A stretch of 64,000 nucleotides of DNA. Source: Pirellulales bacterium (GTDB taxonomy: Bacteria; Planctomycetota; Planctomycetia; Pirellulales; JAEUIK01). This document shows positions 45,970-54,622 of the stretch, in pieces. Under the pieces are notes generated by a model, which was not told where the DNA came from, did not search any database, and was given only the letters and a program-made list of their open reading frames with translations. The DNA is taken from positions 31,701 through 95,700 of the forward strand of contig JAHBXR010000024.1 of NCBI GenBank assembly GCA_019636335.1, given 5' to 3'. The position numbers and the translations under genes were made by a program. Position 1 is the first letter of the stretch, and the number at the start of each line of letters is the position of its first letter.

Positions 45970-47088
45970 ATGGGGAAAAAGAAGCCTGCCGCCAAGCCGA
46001 ACACCCCGGCGCGCACGCCCAGCCTTGCTTCCCTGCGTAGCCAGATCGACAAGATCGATAGCGAGCTCGTGCGCTTGATGAACGAGCGGGCCAAGCACGC
46101 CATCGCGATCGGCAAGATCAAGGCCGAAGACGGCCAGCCCGTCTACGCACCGAATCGCGAGGAGGAGGTTTTGGCCCGCGTCGTCGAGGCGTCGAAGGGC
46201 CCGCTCAAGCCCGAGTGCGTCCGCGCGGTGTTTCGCGAGATTATCAGCGGCTCGCGGTCGCTCGAGCGCGTGCTCAAGGTCGCCTTCCTCGGACCGCATT
46301 ACAGCTACAGCCACCTGGCCGCGCTCGATCGCTTCGGACAGAGTGTCGAACTGGTGCCGGTCGCTACGATCTCGGCGGTGTTCGAGGAAGTCAGCCGGGG
46401 GCACGTGAACTTCGGCCTCGCGCCACTCGAGAACTCGACCGACGGCCGCATCGCCGACACGCTCGAGAACTTCACGCGGCTGCCCCTCAAGATCTGCGGC
46501 GAGGTACAGCTTTGGATCCACCACTGCCTGCTGGGCAAATGCCCGCGCGGTGAGGTGACCGAGGTCTACAGCAAGCCGCAGGCGATCTCGCAGTGCCGCA
46601 ACTGGCTGGCCCGGCATCTGCCGCAGGCCAAAGTCGTCGAAGTCACCAGCACGTCGACCGCCGCCGAACTGGCCAAGGACAAGCCCGGCGCCGCGGCCAT
46701 CGCCAGCCGGCAGGCCGGAGTGCATTACGGCCTCGACATCCTGGCCGAGAACATCGAAGACAACCAGTCGAATCTCACCCGTTTCGCCGTCATTGGCGAC
46801 CACTCGGGCGTCCGTAGCGGGCACGACAAGACGGCCGTCATGTTCGAGATCGAACATCGCCCCGGCGCACTGGCCGACGCGATGGGCATCTTCAAGCGCA
46901 ATCGGCTGAACATGACCTGGATCGAGTCCTTTCCCATCCCGCTCCAACAGGGTGGGTACTTGTTCTTCGTCGAATTCGACGGGCACGAGAAAGACCTGCG
47001 CGTGCGCAAGGCCCTGGCCTCGCTGGAGCGAAAATCGCTCCGATTCGAGACGTTGGGGTCTTACCCCCGCAGCACTCCAGTGGGATAA
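45970..47088 (+). CDS. pheA: bifunctional chorismate mutase / prephenate dehydratase (P-protein)
   Basis: Makes phenylpyruvate from chorismate by two steps in phenylalanine synthesis. Residues ~15-105 are an AroQ-type chorismate mutase (LRSQIDKIDSELVRLMNERA and NREEEVLARV). Residues ~112-285 are the prephenate dehydratase, with KVAFLGPHYSYSHLAALDRF, PLENSTDGRIADTL and the catalytic TRF in SNLTRFAVIG. Residues ~300-372 form the ACT regulatory domain (FEIEHRPGALADAMGIFKRN, then NMTWIESFP), which implies feedback inhibition by Phe. The start is the ATG after a Lys-rich lead-in. It is a monocistronic unit or the head of the run to tpiA. Confidence 0.95.
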   Translation: MGKKKPAAKPNTPARTPSLASLRSQIDKIDSELVRLMNERAKHAIAIGKIKAEDGQPVYAPNREEEVLARVVEASKGPLKPECVRAVFREIISGSRSLERVLKVAFLGPHYSYSHLAALDRFGQSVELVPVATISAVFEEVSRGHVNFGLAPLENSTDGRIADTLENFTRLPLKICGEVQLWIHHCLLGKCPRGEVTEVYSKPQAISQCRNWLARHLPQAKVVEVTSTSTAAELAKDKPGAAAIASRQAGVHYGLDILAENIEDNQSNLTRFAVIGDHSGVRSGHDKTAVMFEIEHRPGALADAMGIFKRNRLNMTWIESFPIPLQQGGYLFFVEFDGHEKDLRVRKALASLERKSLRFETLGSYPRSTPVG

Positions 47089-47239
47089 TTCCCGCCTGCT
47101 GCAAGCCCCACAGCCGCCACGGCTCCACTCCGGGCCATGGCTTTCGTCGGTGTCTGCCATGCTCGTTGGTAGCCGAGCATACTCCCCTTTGACAAAGCGT
47201 TAGCTCGTTTCCCCGCAGGCGTTTGGAAGGTCTCGATCC

Positions 47240-48004
47240 ATGCGAAAGCCGTTGATTGCCGGAAACTGGAAGATGAATCTCGATCGTCAGCGCGGCGTCG
47301 AGCTGTCGCAGGCGGTGGCCGCCGGGGTGAAGTCGCCCGACAAGGTCGACGTGGCCTACTGCCCGCCGTTCGTCTATCTGGAAGCCGTGGGAGCCGCCTT
47401 GCGCGGCACCCCCGTCGCCTGGGGCGCCCAAGACATGAGCTACGAGGCCGCCGGCGCGTTCACGGGCGAAATCAGCGCCAGCATGCTGCTCGACCTGGGC
47501 TGCACCTACGTCATTCTCGGCCATAGCGAACGGCGGCATATCTTCGGCGAGACCGACCAGGACGTGAATCGCAAGACCCTGGCGGCGCTGGCCGCGGCGG
47601 GGCCGCTGGTGCCGATCGTTTGCGTCGGCGAGTTGCTCGCCGAACGCGAAGCCGGTCAGACCGCCACGGTGATTCGCCGCCAGTTCGAGGCCGCCTACAG
47701 CGGCGTGACCGAGGAGCAGGCCCTGCGGACCGTGATCGCCTACGAGCCGGTCTGGGCGATCGGCACGGGCAAGGTCGCCACCCCCGAGCAAGCCGAAGAG
47801 GTCCATCTAGACCTTCGCAAGTTGTTGACCGCTCGCTACAATGCCGGCGTCGCGGAGCGCGTGCGAATCCTCTATGGCGGCAGCGTCAAGCCGGACAACG
47901 CCGGCTCACTGCTCGGTCAGCCCAATGTGGATGGAGCCTTGGTGGGCGGGGCATGCCTGAAGGCCGAAGATTTCCTCGGCATCATCGCCGCGACCCTTTC
48001 CTGA
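47240..48004 (+). CDS. tpiA: triosephosphate isomerase
   Basis: Interconverts dihydroxyacetone phosphate and glyceraldehyde 3-phosphate. The catalytic residues are visible: K11 in AGNWKMN, H95 in ILGHSERR and E169 in AYEPVWAIGTGK, with the phosphate-gripping YGGSVKPDNAG near the C-terminus. The 254 aa length is canonical. It is followed 19 bases later by secG, a pairing found in many bacteria. Confidence 0.98.
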   Translation: MRKPLIAGNWKMNLDRQRGVELSQAVAAGVKSPDKVDVAYCPPFVYLEAVGAALRGTPVAWGAQDMSYEAAGAFTGEISASMLLDLGCTYVILGHSERRHIFGETDQDVNRKTLAALAAAGPLVPIVCVGELLAEREAGQTATVIRRQFEAAYSGVTEEQALRTVIAYEPVWAIGTGKVATPEQAEEVHLDLRKLLTARYNAGVAERVRILYGGSVKPDNAGSLLGQPNVDGALVGGACLKAEDFLGIIAATLS

Positions 48005-48023
48005 TTTTAAGGCGAGACCGATC

Positions 48024-48494
48024 ATGGCTTATTTGATCATGGTGTTGTTGTCGGTGGTGGCCGTTTTCCTGGTCCTGCTGGTGCTGGTCCAACGTGGACG
48101 TGGCGGCGGTTTGGCCGGGGCCCTCGGCGGCATGGGAGGTCAGAGCGCCTTCGGCACGAAGGCCGGCGATGTCTTTACCAAAGTCACCATTGTGGCGGCG
48201 GCCGCCTGGATCCTGCTCTGCGTGGCGGCCGACAAGGTCCTCTCGACGGGCGACAATCGCCTCGACGTGGGACGCGGAGTGACGAGCGGCGCCACGGGAG
48301 ATCAGCCCGCCACCTCGCCAACCGGCTCGGCCGCGGGGGAAACGACTGCCCCTGCCTCTGGCGATGCCACGCCCCCTGCAACCGAGACACCGGCGGCAAC
48401 CGAGACGCCTGCCGCGACGCCCCCTGCTGAGGGAGCCGCCGCGCCGGCCGATAGCGGCGCCCCCCCCCCAGCCGAATCGACTCCGTCGCCGTAG
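48024..48494 (+). CDS. secG: preprotein translocase subunit SecG with long Pro/Ala/Thr tail
   Basis: Third subunit of the SecYEG channel. Two membrane helices (LIMVLLSVVAVFLVLLVLVQ and VTIVAAAAWILLCVAA) flank the conserved cytoplasmic loop RGRGGGLAGALGGMGGQSAFG. After residue ~75 the 156 aa protein carries a low-complexity Thr/Ala/Pro/Glu tail of about 80 residues, much longer than the typical SecG end (family ~75-115 aa) and of unknown function. Confidence 0.92.
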   Translation: MAYLIMVLLSVVAVFLVLLVLVQRGRGGGLAGALGGMGGQSAFGTKAGDVFTKVTIVAAAAWILLCVAADKVLSTGDNRLDVGRGVTSGATGDQPATSPTGSAAGETTAPASGDATPPATETPAATETPAATPPAEGAAAPADSGAPPPAESTPSP

Positions 48495-48583
48495 CCTGGC
48501 AGGGGCCGTACCGGCTGCTTCCCCACCCACTCGCCACGCACGACGTGGCGGCTCGATGTCCTTTTTTCTTGGAGTGAGCTCAC

Positions 48584-49468
48584 GTGCTGTTGAGCATGAC
48601 CGGGTACGGCGAGGCCCACAGTCAACAAGACGGGCTAACCGTCGCGGTCGAAATCCGTACGATCAACAGCCGCTATTTCAAGCTCACCGTTCGCTGTGGC
48701 GACACCTACAGCGCACTCGAGCAGGAAATCGAGGAGGCGGTTCGTCAGCAGATCAAGCGTGGCACGATCCAGGTCACGCTCCGGGTCGATCGCCCCCGCT
48801 CGCCCGACGAGTTCAAGATCAGCGCCGTCGCGTTGGCCAGTTACCGTGCCCAGTTGGAAGCCTTGCACGAGCAGTGGCGGATCGCCGAGCCGATCAATCT
48901 CGAAAGCCTGCTGGCGCTGCCGGGGGTCGTGGAAGAAGGCCAGGTCCGCACGACCGATACCTCCGAAATCTGGCCCTTGGTCAAATCCACGCTGGAAGGG
49001 GCCATTCAGCACCTCACCGAGATGCGGCAGCGTGAAGGCGCCGCCATGGCCAGCGATCTTCTCGCGAACGTCGATGCCATCGAGATCGAGCTCGGACGGA
49101 TCGAAATTCGCGCGCCGCTGGTGGCCGAAGGCTACCGAGCACGGCTCGAAGAACGCATGAAGCGTTCGCTCGCCGAACTGGGCGTGACGCTCGAGCCGTC
49201 GGACCTGATCAAGGAGATCAGCATCTTCGGCGAACGGAGCGATATTTCCGAAGAGATCGTCCGTCTGAAGAGCCACCTCGAGCAGTTTCGCGCCAGCACG
49301 AAGACGAACGAAAGCGCCGGCCGCCGGCTCGAGTTCCTGACCCAGGAAATGTTCCGCGAGACGAACACCATCGGCTCGAAGGCGAACGACGTCGAGATCG
49401 CGCGGCACGTGATCGAGATCAAGACCTACATCGAACGCATCCGCGAGATGATCCAGAACGTGGAGTGA
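48584..49468 (+). CDS. yicC: YicC family endoribonuclease/RNA-decay protein
   Basis: A 294 aa protein of the YicC/YloC family, reported as an endoribonuclease acting in small-RNA turnover. It has the N-terminal block LLSMTGYGEAHSQQDGLTVA and EIRTINSRYFKLTVR, and the C-terminal block EISIFGERSDISEEIVRLKS followed by GRRLEFLTQEMFRETNTIGS and HVIEIKTYIERIREMIQNVE. The start is GTG at 48584 with a GGAG-type site. The order yicC-gmk-rpoZ-coaBC is conserved across bacteria and supports all four calls. Confidence 0.94.
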   Translation: MLLSMTGYGEAHSQQDGLTVAVEIRTINSRYFKLTVRCGDTYSALEQEIEEAVRQQIKRGTIQVTLRVDRPRSPDEFKISAVALASYRAQLEALHEQWRIAEPINLESLLALPGVVEEGQVRTTDTSEIWPLVKSTLEGAIQHLTEMRQREGAAMASDLLANVDAIEIELGRIEIRAPLVAEGYRARLEERMKRSLAELGVTLEPSDLIKEISIFGERSDISEEIVRLKSHLEQFRASTKTNESAGRRLEFLTQEMFRETNTIGSKANDVEIARHVIEIKTYIERIREMIQNVE

Positions 49469-49525
49469 GCGACCGGCGGCGAGCGCCGCTGTCGTTGCCC
49501 TTGTGCGGACGGTCAAAGGACCCAG

Positions 49526-50128
49526 ATGGCGGCCACCAGCAGCAACGCGACGCAGCCGGGCAAGCTGATCATCATTTCGGGCCCGTCCGGGTCTGGCAAA
49601 ACGACGATCCTGCACCGCTTGAATGCCCATTTTCCCGCCCCCCCGGGGCCGCTGCGGTACTCGGTCTCGGCGACGACACGGGCCCCTCGGCCGGGCGAGA
49701 CCGACGGCGTGGACTATCATTTTCTCAGTCCGGCCGAGTTTGCGACCCGGCGCGCGGCGGGGGATTTTCTCGAATGTTTCGAGGTTTACGAGGGGGGGCA
49801 CTGGTACGGAACGCTGCGTAGCGAGGTTGCCCCTAGTCTGGCCGCCGGTAAGTGGGTAGTCTTGGAGATTGACGTGCAGGGCACCCTGGCCGTGCTCGAG
49901 CATTACCCCGACGCCGTCACGATCTTTGTCGAGCCCGGCTCGCTCGCCGAGCTCGAGCAGCGGCTGCGCGACCGGGGGACCGAAGCCGAATCCTCGATCC
50001 AGCGCCGCCTGGCGGGCGCCCGCCGCGAATTGGAATTTGCCGACCGCTACGCGCACCGCGTGATCAACGACAACGTCGACCACGCGGTTCAGCGCATCTG
50101 CGATATTCTTCTCTCCTCTGGAGGCTGA
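49526..50128 (+). CDS. gmk: guanylate kinase
   Basis: Phosphorylates GMP to GDP. Walker A GPSGSGKTT spans residues 19-27. The GMP-binding block SVSATTRAPRPGETDGVDYH, then FLECFEVYEGGHWYGT and WVVLEIDVQGTLAVLEHYPD are canonical. The 200 aa length is normal. It ends 6 bases before rpoZ. Confidence 0.97.
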   Translation: MAATSSNATQPGKLIIISGPSGSGKTTILHRLNAHFPAPPGPLRYSVSATTRAPRPGETDGVDYHFLSPAEFATRRAAGDFLECFEVYEGGHWYGTLRSEVAPSLAAGKWVVLEIDVQGTLAVLEHYPDAVTIFVEPGSLAELEQRLRDRGTEAESSIQRRLAGARRELEFADRYAHRVINDNVDHAVQRICDILLSSGG

Positions 50129-50134
50129 ACGAAC

Positions 50135-50398
50135 ATGCTTGAAGAACTGAAGGAAGAGTCGATCGTCAACAAGGTCGGCGGCCGGTTCAAGCTTTCTACC
50201 TTGATTCAGAAGCGCCTCGTGGCGCTCAATGCCGGCGCGCGTCCGCTGGTCGACCTGAACACGCAGGACAAGCTGCAGATCGTGATCCAGGAAATCATCC
50301 AGGACAAGATCTTCCTCGACACCTCGTCGAATGTCCGCACCGTGGGCGAAACGACCACCACCGGTGGCCCGCCCGAATTGGACCTGGCCAATCTCTAA
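50135..50398 (+). CDS. rpoZ: RNA polymerase omega subunit
   Basis: An 87 aa omega subunit that helps assemble RNA polymerase. The core KVGGRFKLSTLIQKRLVALN and GARPLV correspond to the omega helices. Similarity to E. coli omega is moderate, but the position directly after gmk and before coaC is the standard one. The C-terminal Thr/Gly-rich tail is short and unremarkable. Confidence 0.85.
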   Translation: MLEELKEESIVNKVGGRFKLSTLIQKRLVALNAGARPLVDLNTQDKLQIVIQEIIQDKIFLDTSSNVRTVGETTTTGGPPELDLANL

Positions 50399-50410
50399 AC
50401 GACGGGCGGC

Positions 50411-50974
50411 GTGCTCGTGATGAATGGTCGCGAGTTAGTGGTCGGCGTGACGGGGGGCGTGGCGGCCTACAAGACCGCCATGCTGGTGAGTCAATTGGTC
50501 CAGGCCGGCGCGGGGGTCTCGGTCGTGCTTACCGAAGCGGCCACGCACTTCATCGGCCCCGCCACCTTCGCCGCTCTCACTGGGCGCAAGGTCCACGTGC
50601 GCGGCTTCGATGAAGGAAACCACCCGCTCGGTCCGCACATCGATCTGGCGGCCCAGGGAGAGCTGCTCGTCGTGGCCCCGGCGACCGCCAACTTTCTCTC
50701 CCAGGTGGCACACGGCGCCGCCGACGATCTGCTCTCGACGCTCGTGCTGGCCTTCCGTGGTCCCGTGATTCTCGCCCCGGCGATGAACAACCAGATGTGG
50801 GACAAGCCGTCCGTGCAGCGCAACGTGGCGCAGTTGCGCGAAGACGGTTACTCGCTGGTCGGCCCCGAAGAGGGCTGGCTCAGTTGTCGCACGCGCGCCG
50901 TGGGGCGCATGTCGGCTCCGGAGGCGATCTACGACGTGATCGCCGAGCGACTGAAAACGTTGAAGCCGCGCTGA
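50411..50974 (+). CDS. coaC: phosphopantothenoylcysteine decarboxylase (CoaC half, separate gene)
   Basis: Flavoprotein that decarboxylates 4'-phosphopantothenoylcysteine in CoA synthesis. The 187 aa product starts with the FMN-binding VVGVTGGVAAYKTAMLVSQL and contains the active-site His region GPHIDLAAQGELLVVAPATA, the PAMNNQMWDKPSVQRNV block and the conserved Cys in EEGWLSCRTRAVGRMSAPE. An ATG at 50420 is an alternative start. In most bacteria this domain is fused to CoaB; here a stop and 35 bases separate them. Confidence 0.9.
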   Translation: MLVMNGRELVVGVTGGVAAYKTAMLVSQLVQAGAGVSVVLTEAATHFIGPATFAALTGRKVHVRGFDEGNHPLGPHIDLAAQGELLVVAPATANFLSQVAHGAADDLLSTLVLAFRGPVILAPAMNNQMWDKPSVQRNVAQLREDGYSLVGPEEGWLSCRTRAVGRMSAPEAIYDVIAERLKTLKPR

Positions 50975-51009
50975 AGCGCTCGGGTATTGAACAGGCAAAG
51001 AGGCCCGTC

Positions 51010-51657
51010 GTGGCGAGAATCCTGATTACCTCGGGCCCCACGCGGCAATACCTCGACCCGGTGCGCTATCTCACCAATGCTTCGAGTGGCCTCATGGGGA
51101 GATGCCTGGCCGTGTCCGCGCGAGAGTTGGGGCACGAGGTCGTCGTCGTCAGCGGCCCGGTTGAAATCAAGTATCCCGACGACGTGCAGGTGGTCCCCGT
51201 CGTCTCGACCGAAGAAATGCTCGAGGCCTGCCAGCGCATCTTCCCCGAGTGCGACGGCCTGATTGGCGCCGCCGCGCCGTGCGACTACCGTCCGCGCATG
51301 GTCGCCTCGGGCAAGATCAACAAGACGGGTGAGCCGCTCGTCTTGAACCTGATCGAAACGCCCGACGTCGTCGCCACGCTCGGCGCCTCGAAACAGCACC
51401 AGTGGCTCGTCGGCTTCGCTCTGGAAACGGAAGATCAGCGCTTTCGCGCGCTGACCAAGCTCGAGAAGAAGAGCTGCGACCTGATCGTCCTCAACGGTCC
51501 CGAGGCGATGCACTCGCAGAACAATCGCTGCGAGATCCTCGACCGTAGCGGCGCGGTCGTCGAGGCCCTCGCCGGCCCGAAAGAAGAAGTCGCGCGGGGA
51601 ATCTTGCGCGTGATCGGTCAAAGACTTATGCGAGATGGGACAGCAGCCACGCCGTAA
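51010..51657 (+). CDS. coaB: phosphopantothenate-cysteine ligase (CoaB half, separate gene)
   Basis: Ligates cysteine to 4'-phosphopantothenate. The 215 aa protein starts at GTG 51010 (MARILITSGPTRQYLDPVRY), the point where CoaB sequence begins in fused CoaBC proteins. Further blocks are LTNASSGLMGRCLAVSAREL, GAAAPCDYRPRMVASGKINK, LVGFALETEDQRFRALTKLE and the DLIVLNGPEAMHSQNNRCEI end. The frame is open upstream to 50797 but that part overlaps coaC and is non-homologous. No good ribosome site was found, so expression may depend on translational coupling to coaC. Confidence 0.88.
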   Translation: MARILITSGPTRQYLDPVRYLTNASSGLMGRCLAVSARELGHEVVVVSGPVEIKYPDDVQVVPVVSTEEMLEACQRIFPECDGLIGAAAPCDYRPRMVASGKINKTGEPLVLNLIETPDVVATLGASKQHQWLVGFALETEDQRFRALTKLEKKSCDLIVLNGPEAMHSQNNRCEILDRSGAVVEALAGPKEEVARGILRVIGQRLMRDGTAATP

Positions 51658-51662
51658 CCCTC

Positions 51663-51890
51663 TCAAGCAAGTTGATAGATCCTTCGCAGTTCCATCTCGA
51701 TGTCTGCACGCGTCTGGCCAACCACGCCCAGTGCCTTCAGGTCGATGCCTTCCTCTTTGACTTGATCAAGAAACGCCTTGAGGTCGGCTTTGACAACATC
51801 CGGCACGAAACCCGCGGCTCCCCCGATCAATACGTATTGATCTGTGAAGTCCGCAAAGTGCGACCTGAAGCGCGCCAGTCCCTCTACCAT
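51663..51890 (-). pseudogene. AbiEii-type nucleotidyltransferase toxin with large internal deletion
   Basis: A 75-codon remnant. The first ~25 residues (VEGLARFRSHFADFTDQYVL then IGGAA) match the start of AbiEii/AbiGii nucleotidyltransferases. The last ~45 (VKADLKAFLDQVKEEGIDLK then ALGVVGQTRADIEMELRRIY) match their C-terminus. The middle of roughly 150 residues, including the catalytic DxD region, is missing with the frame preserved. The start overlaps the upstream regulator's stop by 7 bases, as in an intact operon. The product, if made, cannot be catalytic. Confidence 0.7.
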
Positions 51891-52867
51891 TCCATCGCTC
51901 CGATCATTTCCTGGAGCGCTGCCTCGATCCGTTCGTCCTTATTGTCCTTCATGGACAGGTACAGCGATAGGCGATCGACCGAATTTCCATGAGAGAGTAG
52001 CGCTGGGTCATAATGCCAGTGCTCTACTTCGATTGAATCACGATCATCAGCGGATGTGTCTTCGTCAATCCGGTGTTGTTGTAAGGATTTCCAAGTGTGC
52101 GAAGAAACAGCGATTACGTGTGTATTGGGCGCATTCAGCATGGAATACGTGGCAAGCGCTGAAAGACCGGCAAGTAAGCCTGGTCGTCGATCATTCGCTC
52201 GACGGATAAGTGTTTTTTTCTTGACCGGTGATTGCAATAGAGGCAGTGCTTCTTGCCAAAGCGTGTGCCGCGAATCCTTGAGGCACAACCAGCGTTGTCG
52301 ACCCTCCATTGAAATGTCGCACAGTTTTCTTGCTTCCAACTCGTCGAAAGCACGCGTCATCGTCATCTTCGAGTACCCGAGCCGCTTTGCGAGTTCGGCC
52401 GGGGTATGCCTCGTTTGCGCGGCCTGCAGGATGAAGTAAAGAACGAGAGCCTGCGTGGCAGGACTTAGTCCCGGCGAGATTTGGCGTGCTTGCCGAAAAT
52501 ACTCTCGCAGATCGATGCCGAGCATGGGCAGATAAAGTTGATTACCCGGAATCAGGAAAGGCACTTTCTGCTCAATAAGGCGTTTGCGCTGGTGTGATGA
52601 AATTTGCCCTCGCACATAGATGAGTTCTCCGTCCCACTTGGGCCTCAGTTGCTCCATTTGCTTGAGAATTTTGGCAGGAGCAAGAGCTTCCTCGACGCGC
52701 TCAACCATCAATAGACAGCGTGTTTCAAGAATCGCAGTCTGTAGGAATTGATAGGAGCTTCGGTAGAAGAGCGGAAGGCGGTTCTGGGGGGACCAATTGG
52801 TTACCGTTGCGATAACTCCCAATGTGTCTTGAAGATATCGCTTGATCCTGTCAGCATCGACTGCCAT
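51884..52867 (-). CDS. winged-helix regulator/antitoxin partner of AbiE-like pair
   Basis: A 327 aa protein with a MarR/AbiEi-like winged helix at about residues 153-200 (TPAELAKRLGYSKMTMTRAF, then DELEARKLCDISMEGRQRWL). The N-terminal ~130 residues form an unrecognised alpha/beta domain (RGQISSHQRKRLIEQKVPFL), and the C-terminal part (residues ~235-327) is also unassigned. Operon overlap with a nucleotidyltransferase remnant marks it as the antitoxin or regulator of a type IV, AbiE-like system. Its upstream region carries a perfect long palindrome, consistent with autorepression. The frame is intact and long. Confidence 0.72.
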   Translation of the reverse strand: MAVDADRIKRYLQDTLGVIATVTNWSPQNRLPLFYRSSYQFLQTAILETRCLLMVERVEEALAPAKILKQMEQLRPKWDGELIYVRGQISSHQRKRLIEQKVPFLIPGNQLYLPMLGIDLREYFRQARQISPGLSPATQALVLYFILQAAQTRHTPAELAKRLGYSKMTMTRAFDELEARKLCDISMEGRQRWLCLKDSRHTLWQEALPLLQSPVKKKTLIRRANDRRPGLLAGLSALATYSMLNAPNTHVIAVSSHTWKSLQQHRIDEDTSADDRDSIEVEHWHYDPALLSHGNSVDRLSLYLSMKDNKDERIEAALQEMIGAMEW

Positions 52868-52893
52868 GGCGCACCGCCCGTAACATCAAATAC

Positions 52894-52922
52894 GCATAGT
52901 ATCATACTATATGATACTATGC
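52894..52922. promoter_or_regulatory. perfect AT-rich palindrome, candidate autoregulatory operator
   Basis: GCATAGTATCA (52894-52904), a 7-base spacer, and TGATACTATGC (52912-52922): 11 perfect base pairs. It lies 27-55 bases upstream of the regulator start, in DNA much more AT-rich than the surroundings, where the promoter should be. The inner AGTATCATACT is itself nearly palindromic, so two dimers might bind side by side. Confidence 0.75.
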
Positions 52923-53012
52923 AGTTCAAGTGTTACTCTACTGCTGCGGTTTGACACCAGCTGCCACAAACAATCTGGCCCGCAAATAGCTTTGCAGGTA
53001 CCAACACGCCAC

Positions 53013-54341
53013 TCACTCCGGCCGTCCCACCGGCAGCGGCACGTCGCGGAAGACGATGCGCAGATCTTCTTGCGACCGAATTCGCGGGTAAAGGACGCGA
53101 ATCAGCTTGGGGCGGCTCTCGGTCGTTTCGCCCGTGAAGGTGATCTTCATCTTGGCCCCAGCGCCGGTCAGGCTGTTCGTCTGTCCCTGCGAGCGGAACG
53201 GCTTGCCTTCGAAATCGAGCATTTGCACCTCGATTTCCTGGAAGATGACCTCCTGCGGTTCCGGCACGATGCGATCGCGCGAAACGATGAGCCCGACCTC
53301 GTAGCGAGAGCCTTGCTTCTGCTCGACCGACTCGATCGTCAATTCGACATCGTCCTGCCGATAGGACTCGATCGCTTGAAAGTCCTCGACTTCGATGGTC
53401 CCCAGGTCGCCGACCGCCACGAGGCCCCATTTCAACACCAGGCGGTCGAGCCTGGCCGCGGAAGTCGCCGGGGGATTCATCCGCAGATTCATGGCCAATT
53501 GCCGCGCGCCCCCAGAGGCGACATTCCAGCCACTGCTCGCCGGCTGCGTCGCCGTCAGTTTTACGCCTTGGGCGGTGACCGCCTCTTCCAACTCGGGTTG
53601 CGCGCGATAGGCCACCAGGCGAAAGCGATCTTCCCACATCACCTGTAAGTTGAATTGGAACGTGTGGGTCACATCGGCGTGCAGATTTTCGTAGTCCACT
53701 TCCTCGATAAAGACCCGCCGAGCACCGGTAATCTCCGCGCGGAACGGCCCCGCGTAGGCGACCGGGTATTGCGTCGGCGTGCCCGAGACGACCACCAGTC
53801 CCGGGTTGCGCGTATCGTAATGGGGACGCACACGATTCCCGCTTTTCGCGCAGACTTCGTCCAGCAGTTCCCAGAACGAGCCCTTGCCGGTGGCCAACGT
53901 GAGAGAACTTTCCTGAAATGCGCCGTACTGCTCCCCCACCATCAAGCGATTGCCCGATTGATCCGAGATCGCGGCCAGCAGACCAGTGACCTTGGCCGCC
54001 CCAGTGCGCAGCTCGAGCTGGCTCGGTTCCCACAGGTCGGCGGTCTTGATCTTTTGCATCAGGTACTGGGCCCGCATCCGCACCTCGGGATCGGCGCTGC
54101 GCAGGGCCTCGGCAAGCTGCTGGCGCGTGGCAGAGCCCAACTGGGCCAGTTCCTGGCTGGCGGCGTCGCGCGCGACGAACGAATTGCTGCCCAGGTCGCG
54201 AATGAGCCGCGCGATGCGCAGCTCTTCCTCGCGGTTTTTCTCCTGCCCTCTGGCGGGCAAGGTCAGTGAACAAGCCAGCAGACCGAGGGTGAACAGCGTG
54301 GCGCAAGCACGCGCCCCGCGGCAGAAAACGCACGGGCCCAT
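53013..54341 (-). CDS. secreted protein with N-terminal HEAT-like repeats, unknown function
   Basis: A 442 aa exported protein. The signal peptide (ATLFTLGLLACSLTLPARGQ) follows the ATG at 54341. Residues ~35-90 contain a HEAT-like pair (SNSFVARDAASQELAQLGSA and ALRSADPEVRMRAQYLMQKI). The remainder is beta-rich with no family I recognise: an SFWELLDEVCAKSGNR block resembles the secretin/TonB short N-terminal domain seen in planctomycete proteins, and the end is LYPRIRSQEDLRIVFRDVPL. The longer frame to 54497 lacks a ribosome site. It is divergent from the sugar kinase gene. Planctomycetes often have several paralogues of this type. Confidence 0.65.
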   Translation of the reverse strand: MGPCVFCRGARACATLFTLGLLACSLTLPARGQEKNREEELRIARLIRDLGSNSFVARDAASQELAQLGSATRQQLAEALRSADPEVRMRAQYLMQKIKTADLWEPSQLELRTGAAKVTGLLAAISDQSGNRLMVGEQYGAFQESSLTLATGKGSFWELLDEVCAKSGNRVRPHYDTRNPGLVVVSGTPTQYPVAYAGPFRAEITGARRVFIEEVDYENLHADVTHTFQFNLQVMWEDRFRLVAYRAQPELEEAVTAQGVKLTATQPASSGWNVASGGARQLAMNLRMNPPATSAARLDRLVLKWGLVAVGDLGTIEVEDFQAIESYRQDDVELTIESVEQKQGSRYEVGLIVSRDRIVPEPQEVIFQEIEVQMLDFEGKPFRSQGQTNSLTGAGAKMKITFTGETTESRPKLIRVLYPRIRSQEDLRIVFRDVPLPVGRPE

Positions 54342-54622
54342 GAGAGTGAGTCTCCGGGGGGACAGGTCCTTCCTTGGTCCTTCCACTCCGGCGCGGTGTC
54401 GCCGAGCGGGTCGGCGGCGAAGGCGGCGGGTCTGGTAAATCGTTCGCGCGGCCGTTATGGATAACGTCGCCAGCGAGTGTGCGTTCGCACTCGCCACCGT
54501 CCTTGGTGAGAACGATTGACCAGGGCGAGAAACTAAGCAATTCAGCCGCTAGCGTCAACGCCGGACTAGCGGCGAACTGCTGGCGCCGCCAGCAGGCCAA
54601 CCGCCCGAGGGAAGCCCACGCC

